A stretch of DNA of 5,071 bases from Deltaproteobacteria bacterium. GTDB lineage: Bacteria; Bdellovibrionota; UBA1018; UBA923. The notes beneath the pieces were generated by a model. It saw only the letters and a list, made by a program, of their open reading frames with translations. It was not told the DNA's origin and ran no database searches. The DNA lies in contig JACQAW010000069.1 in the NCBI GenBank assembly GCA_016194725.1, positions 1-5,071 of the forward strand, written 5' to 3'. Position numbers and translations under genes: made by a program. Shown one piece after another: positions 1-5,071 of this stretch (positions are counted from its first letter, which is position 1; every line of letters begins with the position of its first letter).

Positions 1-243
1 ATCGACCACGTGGTCGCGCATCAGGCCAATATCCGCATCATCGAGGGCATCGCCGAACGCTGCAACCTGCCCATGGATAAATTTTACTTGAATCTGGAGC
101 GTTACGGCAACACGTCGTCCGCCTCGATTCCCATCGCGCTCGACGAAATGGCGCGCGCCGGCCGGCTTAAGCCCGGCGATCGCATTCTGATGTGCGCGCT
201 GGGTGCGGGCTTCACCTACGGCAGCGCGTATCTGCGCTGGTAG
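1..243 (+). CDS. fabH: 3-oxoacyl-ACP synthase III (FabH/KAS III), C-terminal end only
   Basis: This is the last 80 codons of a gene that begins before the window; the frame is open from base 1 to the TAG at 241-243. The fragment shows the C-terminal KAS III signature: HQAN at fragment residues 7-10, which supplies the catalytic His, and YGNTSSAS at 35-42, which supplies the catalytic Asn (N37). The glycine-rich ALGAGFTYGS near the end closes the thiolase fold. These correspond to His244 and Asn274 of the E. coli enzyme; the active-site Cys lies upstream and out of view. The family condenses acetyl-CoA (or another acyl-CoA primer) with malonyl-ACP to start type II fatty acid synthesis in the cytoplasm. 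No fabD, fabG or acpP follows, so this may be a stand-alone or paralogous copy rather than the housekeeping cluster gene. A KAS III-like enzyme of secondary metabolism cannot be excluded from the fragment. The family assignment is firm; the physiological role is inferred. Confidence -1.
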   Translation: MDHVVAHQANIRIIEGIAERCNLPMDKFYLNLERYGNTSSASIPIALDEMARAGRLKPGDRILMCALGAGFTYGSAYLRW

Positions 244-349
244 CGCGCAGGGCAATAGCTGCCTAACCCAAACCGTAAACTAACAATATGCCGCTCTACG
301 TCTAAGAAGGTCGCCCGGTAATCTTTACTTACAGGGAGACACTCCATCT
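244..349. other. Intergenic spacer between fabH and the EEP gene
   Basis: This 106-base gap is more AT-rich than its flanks. The only inverted repeat I can see is a 4-bp stem, GGCA (251-254) with TGCC (260-263), which has no T-tract after it and so is not a credible intrinsic terminator. AT-rich words such as CAATAT near 281-286 are not paired with a good -35 element, and I find no sigma-54 GG-N10-GC arrangement. The downstream gene may have its own weak promoter here or be read through from fabH. Confidence -1.
333..338 (+). promoter_or_regulatory. Ribosome binding site of the EEP gene
   Basis: The purine run AGGGAG lies 11 bases before the ATG at 350. The spacing is rather long, but there is no alternative ATG or GTG nearby, and the chosen start gives a well-formed signal peptide, which supports it. 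Confidence -1.
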
Positions 350-1702
350 ATGGTGAAGCCACCGGCAAGGTTCAAGCTTTATGCCTGGATCATCGCAGTC
401 GCGGCTCTGGTTATTTCTATCAGCAACGCCAGAGCCGAAACAAAGCCCAGCCGGGTGTTCAAAGTGCTTGAGCTCAACTTCAATTCTGAAATCGTGCCCT
501 TCGACGACCGCGACGAAAAAATGCGCGACCTTCGTTTCGCCGCCATTGTCGAGTACATCAAACGAGAAAGCATTGACGTGGTTCTGATTGCCGAAGGCTG
601 GAACTACAAGGGATATCCGTCGCTGGCCATTCCGCTGGCCGAGGCGTTGGATTACGACTACCACTACCGGCTTGTCGAAGGTTTTCCGGGCCTGCTCTAC
701 GACAGCAACGTGATTCTCTCCAAGAAAGATTACTGGATGGGCGGGCGACACAAGATCAAGCTGCCGCACACCGCCTGGGCCCTGGGCGACGAAATTCACA
801 CGATCATTCCGCTGGGCAAACGCTCGGTGGCCGTAGGCGCGCGCCTGATTCTGCCCAACGGCGAACCGCTATATGTTTACGCCACCCATCTGCTGGGCGA
901 CACCGACAAGGACCGCACCGATCAGGTTGCGGCGCTGAACCATGCCGTTAAAAAAATATCGGCGCGCGACGGCGTGGACTGGCGTTATGCCAACGTTCTC
1001 GTGGGTGGCGATTTGAACTCGGGGCCCGACTCGCCCGAGATGCGGTACTTCGGACAAAATGGTTACCTCGATACCTGGGCCGCGGCCCACCCCGATCATT
1101 TCAACGACGTCATCTCGGCCACGTCGTGCAATAGCCCCTACAGCTGGCACTACAACCCGATCAACCTGGGCGCGGGAATGCTTCCCACTCAAGACACGAT
1201 TGGCACCAATGGGCGCATCGATTATGTTTTCGCGCGCGGAAACCGCATTCGGGTGCTGGCCAGCACGGTGATGTTCACCCATCCTTATAACGGCTTTTGG
1301 ATGAGCGATCATTACGGGGTGCTGACCACGCTTGCTCTCGATGACGCGCAGGTGGCCGCGCCGCCAAATCCGCTTACCGATTCCGATGACGTCGTGCCCG
1401 CGCTGACCAAGGTGCTTGAAGTCACGGATTCGCATTTCGCGCCCTGTGAGAAAGAGATCGATTGCGATTTGGAGCTACCCGCGCAAGGGCTGATCGCCAT
1501 GCGCGGTATTGCGGTGGTGAACAAGAGCGGCGACAAGATTCATGTGAAGATTTCGGGGCCCGCGCGAGCGCTGCCTTCGCCCTCGAGCAGCCTGGACGCC
1601 GGGCATGCTTCGTCGTTTGTCTTTACCCAGCCCGGGAATTACGACTTGGTCGTGCATGATGTGGTGGGCGATTCGCTGCATGCCACTTTGCGCGTTCGTT
1701 AG
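350..1702 (+). CDS. Exported endonuclease/exonuclease/phosphatase (EEP) superfamily protein with extra C-terminal domain
   Basis: This 450-residue protein belongs to the DNase I/exonuclease III/inositol-phosphatase superfamily of Mg2+-dependent phosphoesterases. Residues 1-29 form a Sec signal peptide: Lys3/Arg7/Lys9, a hydrophobic stretch at 11-25, and an ARA cleavage site before Glu30, so it should act in the periplasm or outside the cell. The EEP motifs appear in order: LELNFNS at 40-46, AEGW with the metal-binding Glu82, YDSN at 117-120, ATH with His180, GGDLN with Asp221 and Asn223, RIDYVF with Asp291, and the terminal SDH with Asp320 and catalytic His321. All key residues are present, so an active enzyme is likely. 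Residues about 355-450 form a separate, probably beta-rich domain after a Pro/Asp-containing linker. The substrate (nucleic acid, phospholipid or sugar phosphate) cannot be read from the sequence. The gene stands alone on its strand, 106 bases after fabH, and converges on the two-component operon. Confidence -1.
   Translation: MVKPPARFKLYAWIIAVAALVISISNARAETKPSRVFKVLELNFNSEIVPFDDRDEKMRDLRFAAIVEYIKRESIDVVLIAEGWNYKGYPSLAIPLAEALDYDYHYRLVEGFPGLLYDSNVILSKKDYWMGGRHKIKLPHTAWALGDEIHTIIPLGKRSVAVGARLILPNGEPLYVYATHLLGDTDKDRTDQVAALNHAVKKISARDGVDWRYANVLVGGDLNSGPDSPEMRYFGQNGYLDTWAAAHPDHFNDVISATSCNSPYSWHYNPINLGAGMLPTQDTIGTNGRIDYVFARGNRIRVLASTVMFTHPYNGFWMSDHYGVLTTLALDDAQVAAPPNPLTDSDDVVPALTKVLEVTDSHFAPCEKEIDCDLELPAQGLIAMRGIAVVNKSGDKIHVKISGPARALPSPSSSLDAGHASSFVFTQPGNYDLVVHDVVGDSLHATLRVR
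1412..1699 (+). other. C-terminal accessory domain of the EEP protein (residues about 355-450)
   Basis: After the SDH motif that normally ends an EEP domain, about 95 residues remain. They have alternating hydrophobic strands (GIAVVNKSG, KIHVKISG, SSFVFTQPGNYDLVVHD, HATLRVR). The strand pattern and the late turn FTQPGNYDLVV resemble cupredoxin-like or other Ig-like beta-sandwiches. The Cys-His-Met copper ligand cluster of a true blue copper protein is absent, so metal binding is not supported. Cys366 and Cys372 are close enough to form a disulfide in the oxidising periplasm. The fold assignment is inferred from pattern only; a binding or anchoring module is a reasonable guess. Confidence -1.
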
Positions 1703-1714
1703 TCCACCCGCAGG

Positions 1715-3214
1715 TCACTGCTTGAACTCCCGGGGATCGACGCTATATTTTTTTATCAGCCCGTAGACCTCAGTTCGGTATTTTCCGGCGAGCCGGGCGG
1801 CGCGGGCAATATTTCCTTTTGCCTGCCGCAGGAGGCTTTCAAGATATTGCCGTTCAAATTGCTCCTTGGCCTCTTTATACGGACGGACGAGGCCATCGGT
1901 CATGTTGAATGGAATTACGGCCTCACTGGAAACATCCATATCGGTTTCAGTTTCCGTGTCCGTTCCGGAATCCGCAACGGGCTCAGGAACGGCAACGGAA
2001 ATCGGAACTGCAGCCACCTCTTCCCGGGGCAGCCCCTCGGGAAAGAGCTCGTTGGTAGTAATGACGCCCGATTGCCCCATCACGATCGCATGCTCGACCC
2101 GATTCTGCAGCTCACGCACATTGCCCGGCCAGCTGTACGACAGCATCGCGTTCACCGCGGAAGGGGCGAAGCCCTCAACCTTGCGGCCGTGAGTGACCGC
2201 GAAGCGGTTGGCGAAGATGTTGGCCAGGTAATGAATGTCGAGCCTGCGGTCGCGCAGGGTGGGAACATGCAGGGGCAGCACCTGGATGCGGTAAAAAAGG
2301 TCCTCGCGAAACCGTCCCTCGCCTACCAAGGTGCGCAAATCGCGATGAGTGGCCGCGATGATGCGCACGTCCACCTTGATGGGCGCCGACGCGCCCAGGG
2401 GCAGGACCTCGCGCTCCTGGATCACGCGCAGCAGGCGCACCTGAATCGACAGCGGGGCGTCGCCGATTTCATCCAGAAACAACGTACCGCCGCTGGCGCG
2501 CACGATGTGGCCCACCTTGTTTTCGCGCGCGTCGGTAAAGGCGCCTTTCACGTACCCGAATAGCTCGCTCTCGAGCAGGTTCTCGGGAAACGCCGCGCAG
2601 TTGATGGCGACAAAGGGCCCTTTGCTGCGCGGCCCCAACTGATGCAAGCCCCGCGCGACCAGCTCTTTGCCCGTACCGCTCTCGCCATACACCACGACGT
2701 TGGTGGAAGCGTGGCTCGCCGTGCGCACCACCTCCAGGAATCGGCGCATGCCGGGGTCGCGCGACAGGATAATCTTGTCCAACGCCCGGTCGTCCCCGAT
2801 GAGCCTGCGCAGGCGCTGCACCTCGAGCTTCATTTGATAGGCTTCAACCGCCTGCGAAATCTGCAGCCTCAGATCGCCGTCCTGAAACGGCTTGCGAATG
2901 AAACCGTTGGCCCCCAGCGAAAAGGCCTGCACCGCCGACTCCACGTCGCCATGCGCGGTGATGATGAAAATCGGAACCTCGCCATCGATATCGCGAAAAC
3001 GCGGCAGGTTTTCGACGCCATTCCCGTCGCGCAGCCGCAGATCGAGCAGCACCAGCGAGTACTGAGCCTGCGCCAGCAGCTCAAGCGCGCGCATGACCGT
3101 GCCGCAAGTATCGACCTTGTACCCGTCGGTCTCGAGCCGCAGCGCTAAAATATCGGCTATTTGCTCGTCGTCATCCACCACCAAAATTCGTACCTGCGAC
3201 TTCATGTCCGTCAT
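1715..3214 (-). CDS. glrR: Sigma-54-dependent response regulator, GlrR/QseF type
   Basis: This 499-residue NtrC-family activator has three modules. The receiver (about 8-122) has the acidic pocket Asp14/Asp15, phospho-acceptor Asp58, Thr86, Phe105 and Lys108-Pro109. The sigma-54-interacting AAA+ domain (about 148-380) has Walker A GESGTGKE at 177-184, a GAFTDA loop at 224-229, Walker B GGTLFLDEIGD at 242-252, the arginine-bearing FREDLFYR at 302-309 and sensor II WPGNVREL at 362-369. A Fis-type helix-turn-helix ends the protein (GNIARAARLAG at 467-477, then RTEVYGLIKKY). That C-terminus closely resembles E. coli GlrR, which with GlrK activates sigma-54 promoters such as glmY. The start at 3214 overlaps the upstream stop by ATGA and has a GAGGAGG SD at a short 4-base spacing; Met4 would be 13 bases from the SD, which is less favourable. 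An acidic Thr/Asp/Glu linker (about 396-440) makes it longer than E. coli GlrR (about 444 residues). No glnB follows, unlike in E. coli. Its targets here are unknown. Confidence -1.
   Translation of the reverse strand: MTDMKSQVRILVVDDDEQIADILALRLETDGYKVDTCGTVMRALELLAQAQYSLVLLDLRLRDGNGVENLPRFRDIDGEVPIFIITAHGDVESAVQAFSLGANGFIRKPFQDGDLRLQISQAVEAYQMKLEVQRLRRLIGDDRALDKIILSRDPGMRRFLEVVRTASHASTNVVVYGESGTGKELVARGLHQLGPRSKGPFVAINCAAFPENLLESELFGYVKGAFTDARENKVGHIVRASGGTLFLDEIGDAPLSIQVRLLRVIQEREVLPLGASAPIKVDVRIIAATHRDLRTLVGEGRFREDLFYRIQVLPLHVPTLRDRRLDIHYLANIFANRFAVTHGRKVEGFAPSAVNAMLSYSWPGNVRELQNRVEHAIVMGQSGVITTNELFPEGLPREEVAAVPISVAVPEPVADSGTDTETETDMDVSSEAVIPFNMTDGLVRPYKEAKEQFERQYLESLLRQAKGNIARAARLAGKYRTEVYGLIKKYSVDPREFKQ
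1925..1972 (-). repeat. Degenerate short repeat coding an acidic Thr/Asp/Glu linker in GlrR
   Basis: Codons for residues 415-430 read ADSGTDTETETDMDVS and come from a tandem-like run of GAN-ACN codon pairs, seen on the + strand as imperfect tccgt/ttccgt/tttcag units. It sits between the AAA+ domain and the DNA-binding domain, where length variation is tolerated. It looks like local slippage-type expansion and not a mobile repeat. Confidence -1.
3211..3214 (-). other. ATGA stop/start overlap between qseG and glrR
   Basis: The + strand TCAT reads ATGA on the coding strand: TGA ends the lipoprotein gene and ATG starts the regulator. This is typical of translational coupling and shows that the two genes are on one transcript. 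Confidence -1.
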
Positions 3215-3588
3215 AACGCCTCCTCGCGGTTGAGATCGATTGCTTTCATGATTTCCAGCTGCTCTTCCAGGGCCCGGCTTCGCTCGCTGGCCACCTTTTC
3301 ACTTCTCAGCAGCTCCAGTAGCACTGGTGCCGGCATTTCCACCTGTTTTAGCGCGCCATGCTTGAGGGCGTATTCCAGATAGGCGCGGCCCTTGTCGGCG
3401 TCATGCTTGGGGCTGCCCGGGTTGAGCAGCTCCAGGCCGATGCGCACCAGCCGGCGGTCGATGACCGGGTCAATTTTCGCCTCCTGCGCCAAGGCGCCAG
3501 GCTTTGCATCAAGATGATGCGAGGGCGTCGTGCAACTCGTGGTTCCCGCCGTGGTTACAGCCATGCAAAACCAGGCCAGCCTTCTCAT
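3211..3588 (-). CDS. qseG: QseG-like small probable lipoprotein of the two-component operon
   Basis: This 125-residue exported protein is encoded between the kinase and regulator genes, overlapping each by 4 bases (ATGA). The N-terminus is a short signal sequence (Arg2/Arg3, then LAWFCMAVTTAG) ending at Cys19. The residues before Cys19 are T-T-S, a poor match to the usual L-A/S-G/A-C lipobox, so lipidation is likely but not certain. The mature part is helical: residues 45-80 resemble helical repeats (LVRIGLELLNPGSP, then ADKGRAYLEYALKHG), and 88-125 is a charged heptad-like coiled coil (SRALEEQLEIMKAIDLN). That end resembles the coiled-coil segment of QseG/YfhG proteins. E. coli QseG is an outer-membrane lipoprotein that contacts the periplasmic part of QseE/GlrK and promotes its activity; the same role is inferred here from position and character. 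It is about half the length of E. coli QseG (about 237 residues). Direct similarity is weak, so the name rests largely on synteny. Confidence -1.
   Translation of the reverse strand: MRRLAWFCMAVTTAGTTSCTTPSHHLDAKPGALAQEAKIDPVIDRRLVRIGLELLNPGSPKHDADKGRAYLEYALKHGALKQVEMPAPVLLELLRSEKVASERSRALEEQLEIMKAIDLNREEAL
3219..3225 (-). promoter_or_regulatory. Ribosome binding site of glrR
   Basis: GAGGAGG on the coding strand, inside the end of the upstream gene, 4 bases before the ATG at 3214. It is strong but close; together with the ATGA overlap it favours the first ATG over Met4. Confidence -1.
3585..3588 (-). other. ATGA stop/start overlap between glrK and qseG
   Basis: The + strand TCAT reads ATGA on the coding strand, so the kinase stop TGA overlaps the start ATG of the lipoprotein gene. 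This is the second such junction in the operon and implies coupled translation of all three products. Confidence -1.
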
Positions 3589-5027
3589 GTCAGCACCTCG
3601 ATTAATGCGTGGTTGGGCGCCGGCGATTCGTAGCGCTGGGGAATCCTGAACCAGAACGTGGTTACGCCGTTGGTCGAGTTCACCTCGACTACGCCGTGAT
3701 GCGCCTCGATGATGCGCTTGACTACGCTTAACCCCAGCCCCACTCCCTTTTGCCCGTCGGCATTGGAAGCGCGGAAAAACCGCTCAAAGTCCTGCTTGAG
3801 CTCTTTGGGCTGCAGCCCCTTGCCCCGATTGGTCACGCGCACTTCCAGCTGCGGCACCGGGCTTTGGTGAATTCGCGACAACTCGATTTGGATCGGGTGG
3901 CTGGGGTCGCCGTATTTGATGGCGTTGAGCAAAAGGTTTTCCATGGCATGAGTGATGCCCTCGGTACTGAATGAGGCCAGGCAGTTCGTGGTGTTGATTA
4001 TCAAATCCATGGCGCGGCCCCGCCGTTCGGCAATCGGCTTCACGCCGTTGATGGCCGCCTCCAGCACCGTGACGAAGTCCTTGGGGCGCTCATCAAAGGA
4101 GTAGAATCCCGACTCCATTTTCGCGTGATTCAAGATGTTCTGAATCATGGTTTCCAGCCGTTTCATCGACTGATTGCAGACGTCGATGGTTCGGGTGGTC
4201 ACGTGCGACGGCAGGGCGGGTTGCTTTTCAGCCAGAAAGTTCAGGCCCTCTTTCAGTGAGGTCAGCGGCGTGCGCAGCTCGTGCGACACGGTGGAAAGAA
4301 AATCGCCTTTCATATTGTCCAGCTCTTCAAGCTTGGCTGCCATGGCGTTGAATTCGGATCTCAGGTCGTTGAGCTCGGCGAAGCCCCGGAATTTCTTGAT
4401 TCGATACGACAGCTCGCCCTCGCGAATACGCTGGGCCGCGTGCTTGATGCTCTCGAGTGGCTTGAGCAAAGCGTAATACAGCAGCACGCCCAGCCAGGTG
4501 GTTACGCCGATGGCGAACAGGAAGGTGATGACGATGACCTTGTCCAGGTCCTTGGCCACCACGCGCAGGCTTTCGGCATGTTCGGCGCGGGCACTGCCCA
4601 GCAGCTGCTCGAGCTCGCGCAGGGCTTCGCCAAAGGCAGGCACCGGGCGCCCGCCGATAGCGCTTTCGCTCCGGCGCGCGACAACGAGCCTTTCAATGGC
4701 GTCAGCCACCCCGCGGTCGCCCAGATTATTCAAGCGCAGCCGCTCGAGCGCGTCAGAAACCACCTTGCGCTCGCGACGAGCCTGGTTTTCGTAGGCGCTG
4801 TCGCCGGTGACCCGCCACTTCGCTGCCGCGCGCAGCTCGTCGGCGCGCGCGGTTTCGATTTGTCGCAGTATCGCGGTGGCTTTGTAGTTCGCGCCCAGCA
4901 GCACGTCCGCCTCGATGGCATGCCGCTTGGCCTCGCTCAGCGCGAACGCTCCCAGAAATACGATCAGAAACAAAAGAACTCCAAGCACCAGATACGCCTG
5001 AGTCCGCAACCTCCACCATGAGGTCAT
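3585..5027 (-). CDS. glrK: Membrane sensor histidine kinase, GlrK/QseE type
   Basis: This 480-residue kinase is the sensor of the operon. A short N-terminus precedes transmembrane segment 1 (about 11-31). A periplasmic domain of about 130 residues (32-163) is rich in charged helices and likely a four-helix bundle. Transmembrane segment 2 (about 164-186) leads to a HAMP domain (about 187-238). The dimerisation box SHELRTPLTSLKEG has phospho-acceptor His249, and the wording resembles E. coli GlrK (SHELKTPLASMREG). The ATPase domain has an N box (MENLLLNAIKYG, 362-373), G1 box (TNRGKG, 399-404), F box (FERFFRA, 414-420) and G2 box (GVGLGLS, 428-434). The G1 box carries Asn400 where most kinases have Asp; as I recall E. 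coli GlrK also has Asn there. The start has an excellent SD. It should autophosphorylate His249 and pass the phosphate to Asp58 of the regulator encoded two genes downstream. The signal sensed is unknown; QseE is reported to respond to adrenaline, sulfate and phosphate in enteric bacteria, which need not apply here. Confidence -1.
   Translation of the reverse strand: MTSWWRLRTQAYLVLGVLLFLIVFLGAFALSEAKRHAIEADVLLGANYKATAILRQIETARADELRAAAKWRVTGDSAYENQARRERKVVSDALERLRLNNLGDRGVADAIERLVVARRSESAIGGRPVPAFGEALRELEQLLGSARAEHAESLRVVAKDLDKVIVITFLFAIGVTTWLGVLLYYALLKPLESIKHAAQRIREGELSYRIKKFRGFAELNDLRSEFNAMAAKLEELDNMKGDFLSTVSHELRTPLTSLKEGLNFLAEKQPALPSHVTTRTIDVCNQSMKRLETMIQNILNHAKMESGFYSFDERPKDFVTVLEAAINGVKPIAERRGRAMDLIINTTNCLASFSTEGITHAMENLLLNAIKYGDPSHPIQIELSRIHQSPVPQLEVRVTNRGKGLQPKELKQDFERFFRASNADGQKGVGLGLSVVKRIIEAHHGVVEVNSTNGVTTFWFRIPQRYESPAPNHALIEVLT
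3594..3599 (-). promoter_or_regulatory. Ribosome binding site of qseG
   Basis: GAGGTG on the coding strand, 5 bases before the ATG at 3588 and inside the last codons of the kinase gene. It supports the start that creates the signal peptide. Confidence -1.
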
Positions 5028-5034
5028 CCGATAT

Positions 5035-5043
5035 CCTCCTCCT
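5035..5043 (-). promoter_or_regulatory. Ribosome binding site of glrK
   Basis: AGGAGGAGG on the coding strand, 7 bases before the ATG at 5027, a near-ideal SD that fixes the kinase start. The remaining 28 bases to the window edge (5044-5071) show no convincing promoter, so the operon promoter is probably outside the window. Confidence -1.
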
Positions 5044-5071
5044 GCCAGCCAGGTTTTTCAGAGTAGCAACA

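Noticed and set aside
251..263. GGCA-TGCC inverted repeat after fabH as a terminator
   Set aside because: The stem is only 4 bp with no following T-tract, far too weak for an intrinsic terminator.
324..341. GlrR-type operator (TGTC-N10-GACA) before the EEP gene
   Set aside because: A GACA occurs at 338-341, but the half-site expected at 324-327 is TTTA and not TGTC.
329..799. 156-codon open frame on the - strand opposite the EEP gene
   Set aside because: It is antisense to a gene with strong motif support, has no recognisable domain and is the kind of shadow frame expected from GC-biased third positions.
869..1435. 188-codon open frame on the - strand inside the EEP gene
   Set aside because: The translation is rich in Arg, His, Gly and Val with no motif, and lies entirely antisense to the catalytic core of the EEP protein.
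1746..1756. T-rich run near the convergent gene ends as part of a terminator
   Set aside because: No stable hairpin precedes it, and the run is the complement of consecutive Lys codons and a Tyr codon in glrR.
1847..2563. 238-codon open frame on the + strand opposite glrR
   Set aside because: It covers the AAA+ coding region of an unmistakable sigma-54 activator in antisense; no domain or signal is visible.
4281..5021. 246-codon open frame on the + strand opposite the kinase gene
   Set aside because: It is an antisense shadow of the kinase; Gln/Ala/Gly-rich, low in recognisable structure, and without conserved motifs.
5044..5071. Possible promoter upstream of the kinase gene
   Set aside because: A TTGCTA-like word is present on the - strand but no matching -10 or sigma-54 -24/-12 pair fits in the few bases available.

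Overview
The window looks like a piece of a proteobacterial chromosome, most likely gamma- or betaproteobacterial. The base composition is moderately GC-rich by eye, gene packing is tight, Shine-Dalgarno (SD) sites are strong, and a complete GlrK-QseG-GlrR (also called QseE-QseG-QseF) type signalling operon is present. I cannot name a genus. I see no mobile elements, RNA genes, CRISPR arrays or large repeats.

Left part, + strand. The window opens inside the last 80 codons of a FabH-type 3-oxoacyl-ACP synthase III. A 106-base gap follows, with no convincing promoter or terminator. Next is a 450-residue exported protein of the endonuclease/exonuclease/phosphatase (EEP) superfamily. Its metal-dependent catalytic motifs appear intact, and it carries an extra C-terminal domain of about 95 residues that is probably a beta-sandwich.

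Right part, - strand, reading from about 5027 down to 1715. Three genes are joined by two 4-base ATGA stop/start overlaps: a membrane sensor histidine kinase (480 aa), a short exported probable lipoprotein (125 aa) and a sigma-54-dependent NtrC-family response regulator (499 aa). The order kinase, lipoprotein, regulator and the sequence character of all three match the enterobacterial glrK-qseG-glrR locus. By analogy, the lipoprotein would modulate the kinase from the periplasmic side, the kinase would phosphorylate the regulator on Asp58, and the regulator would activate sigma-54 promoters elsewhere. The operon promoter must lie beyond the right edge, because only 44 bases upstream of the kinase are visible. 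The operon converges on the EEP gene with a 12-base gap and no visible terminator.

I do not see a wholly new system. The points most worth a second look are sequence departures within this known system (GAFTDA in place of GAFTGA, Asn in place of Asp in the kinase G1 box, an enlarged acidic linker in the regulator, a half-length QseG with a poor lipobox) and the unassigned C-terminal domain of the EEP protein.
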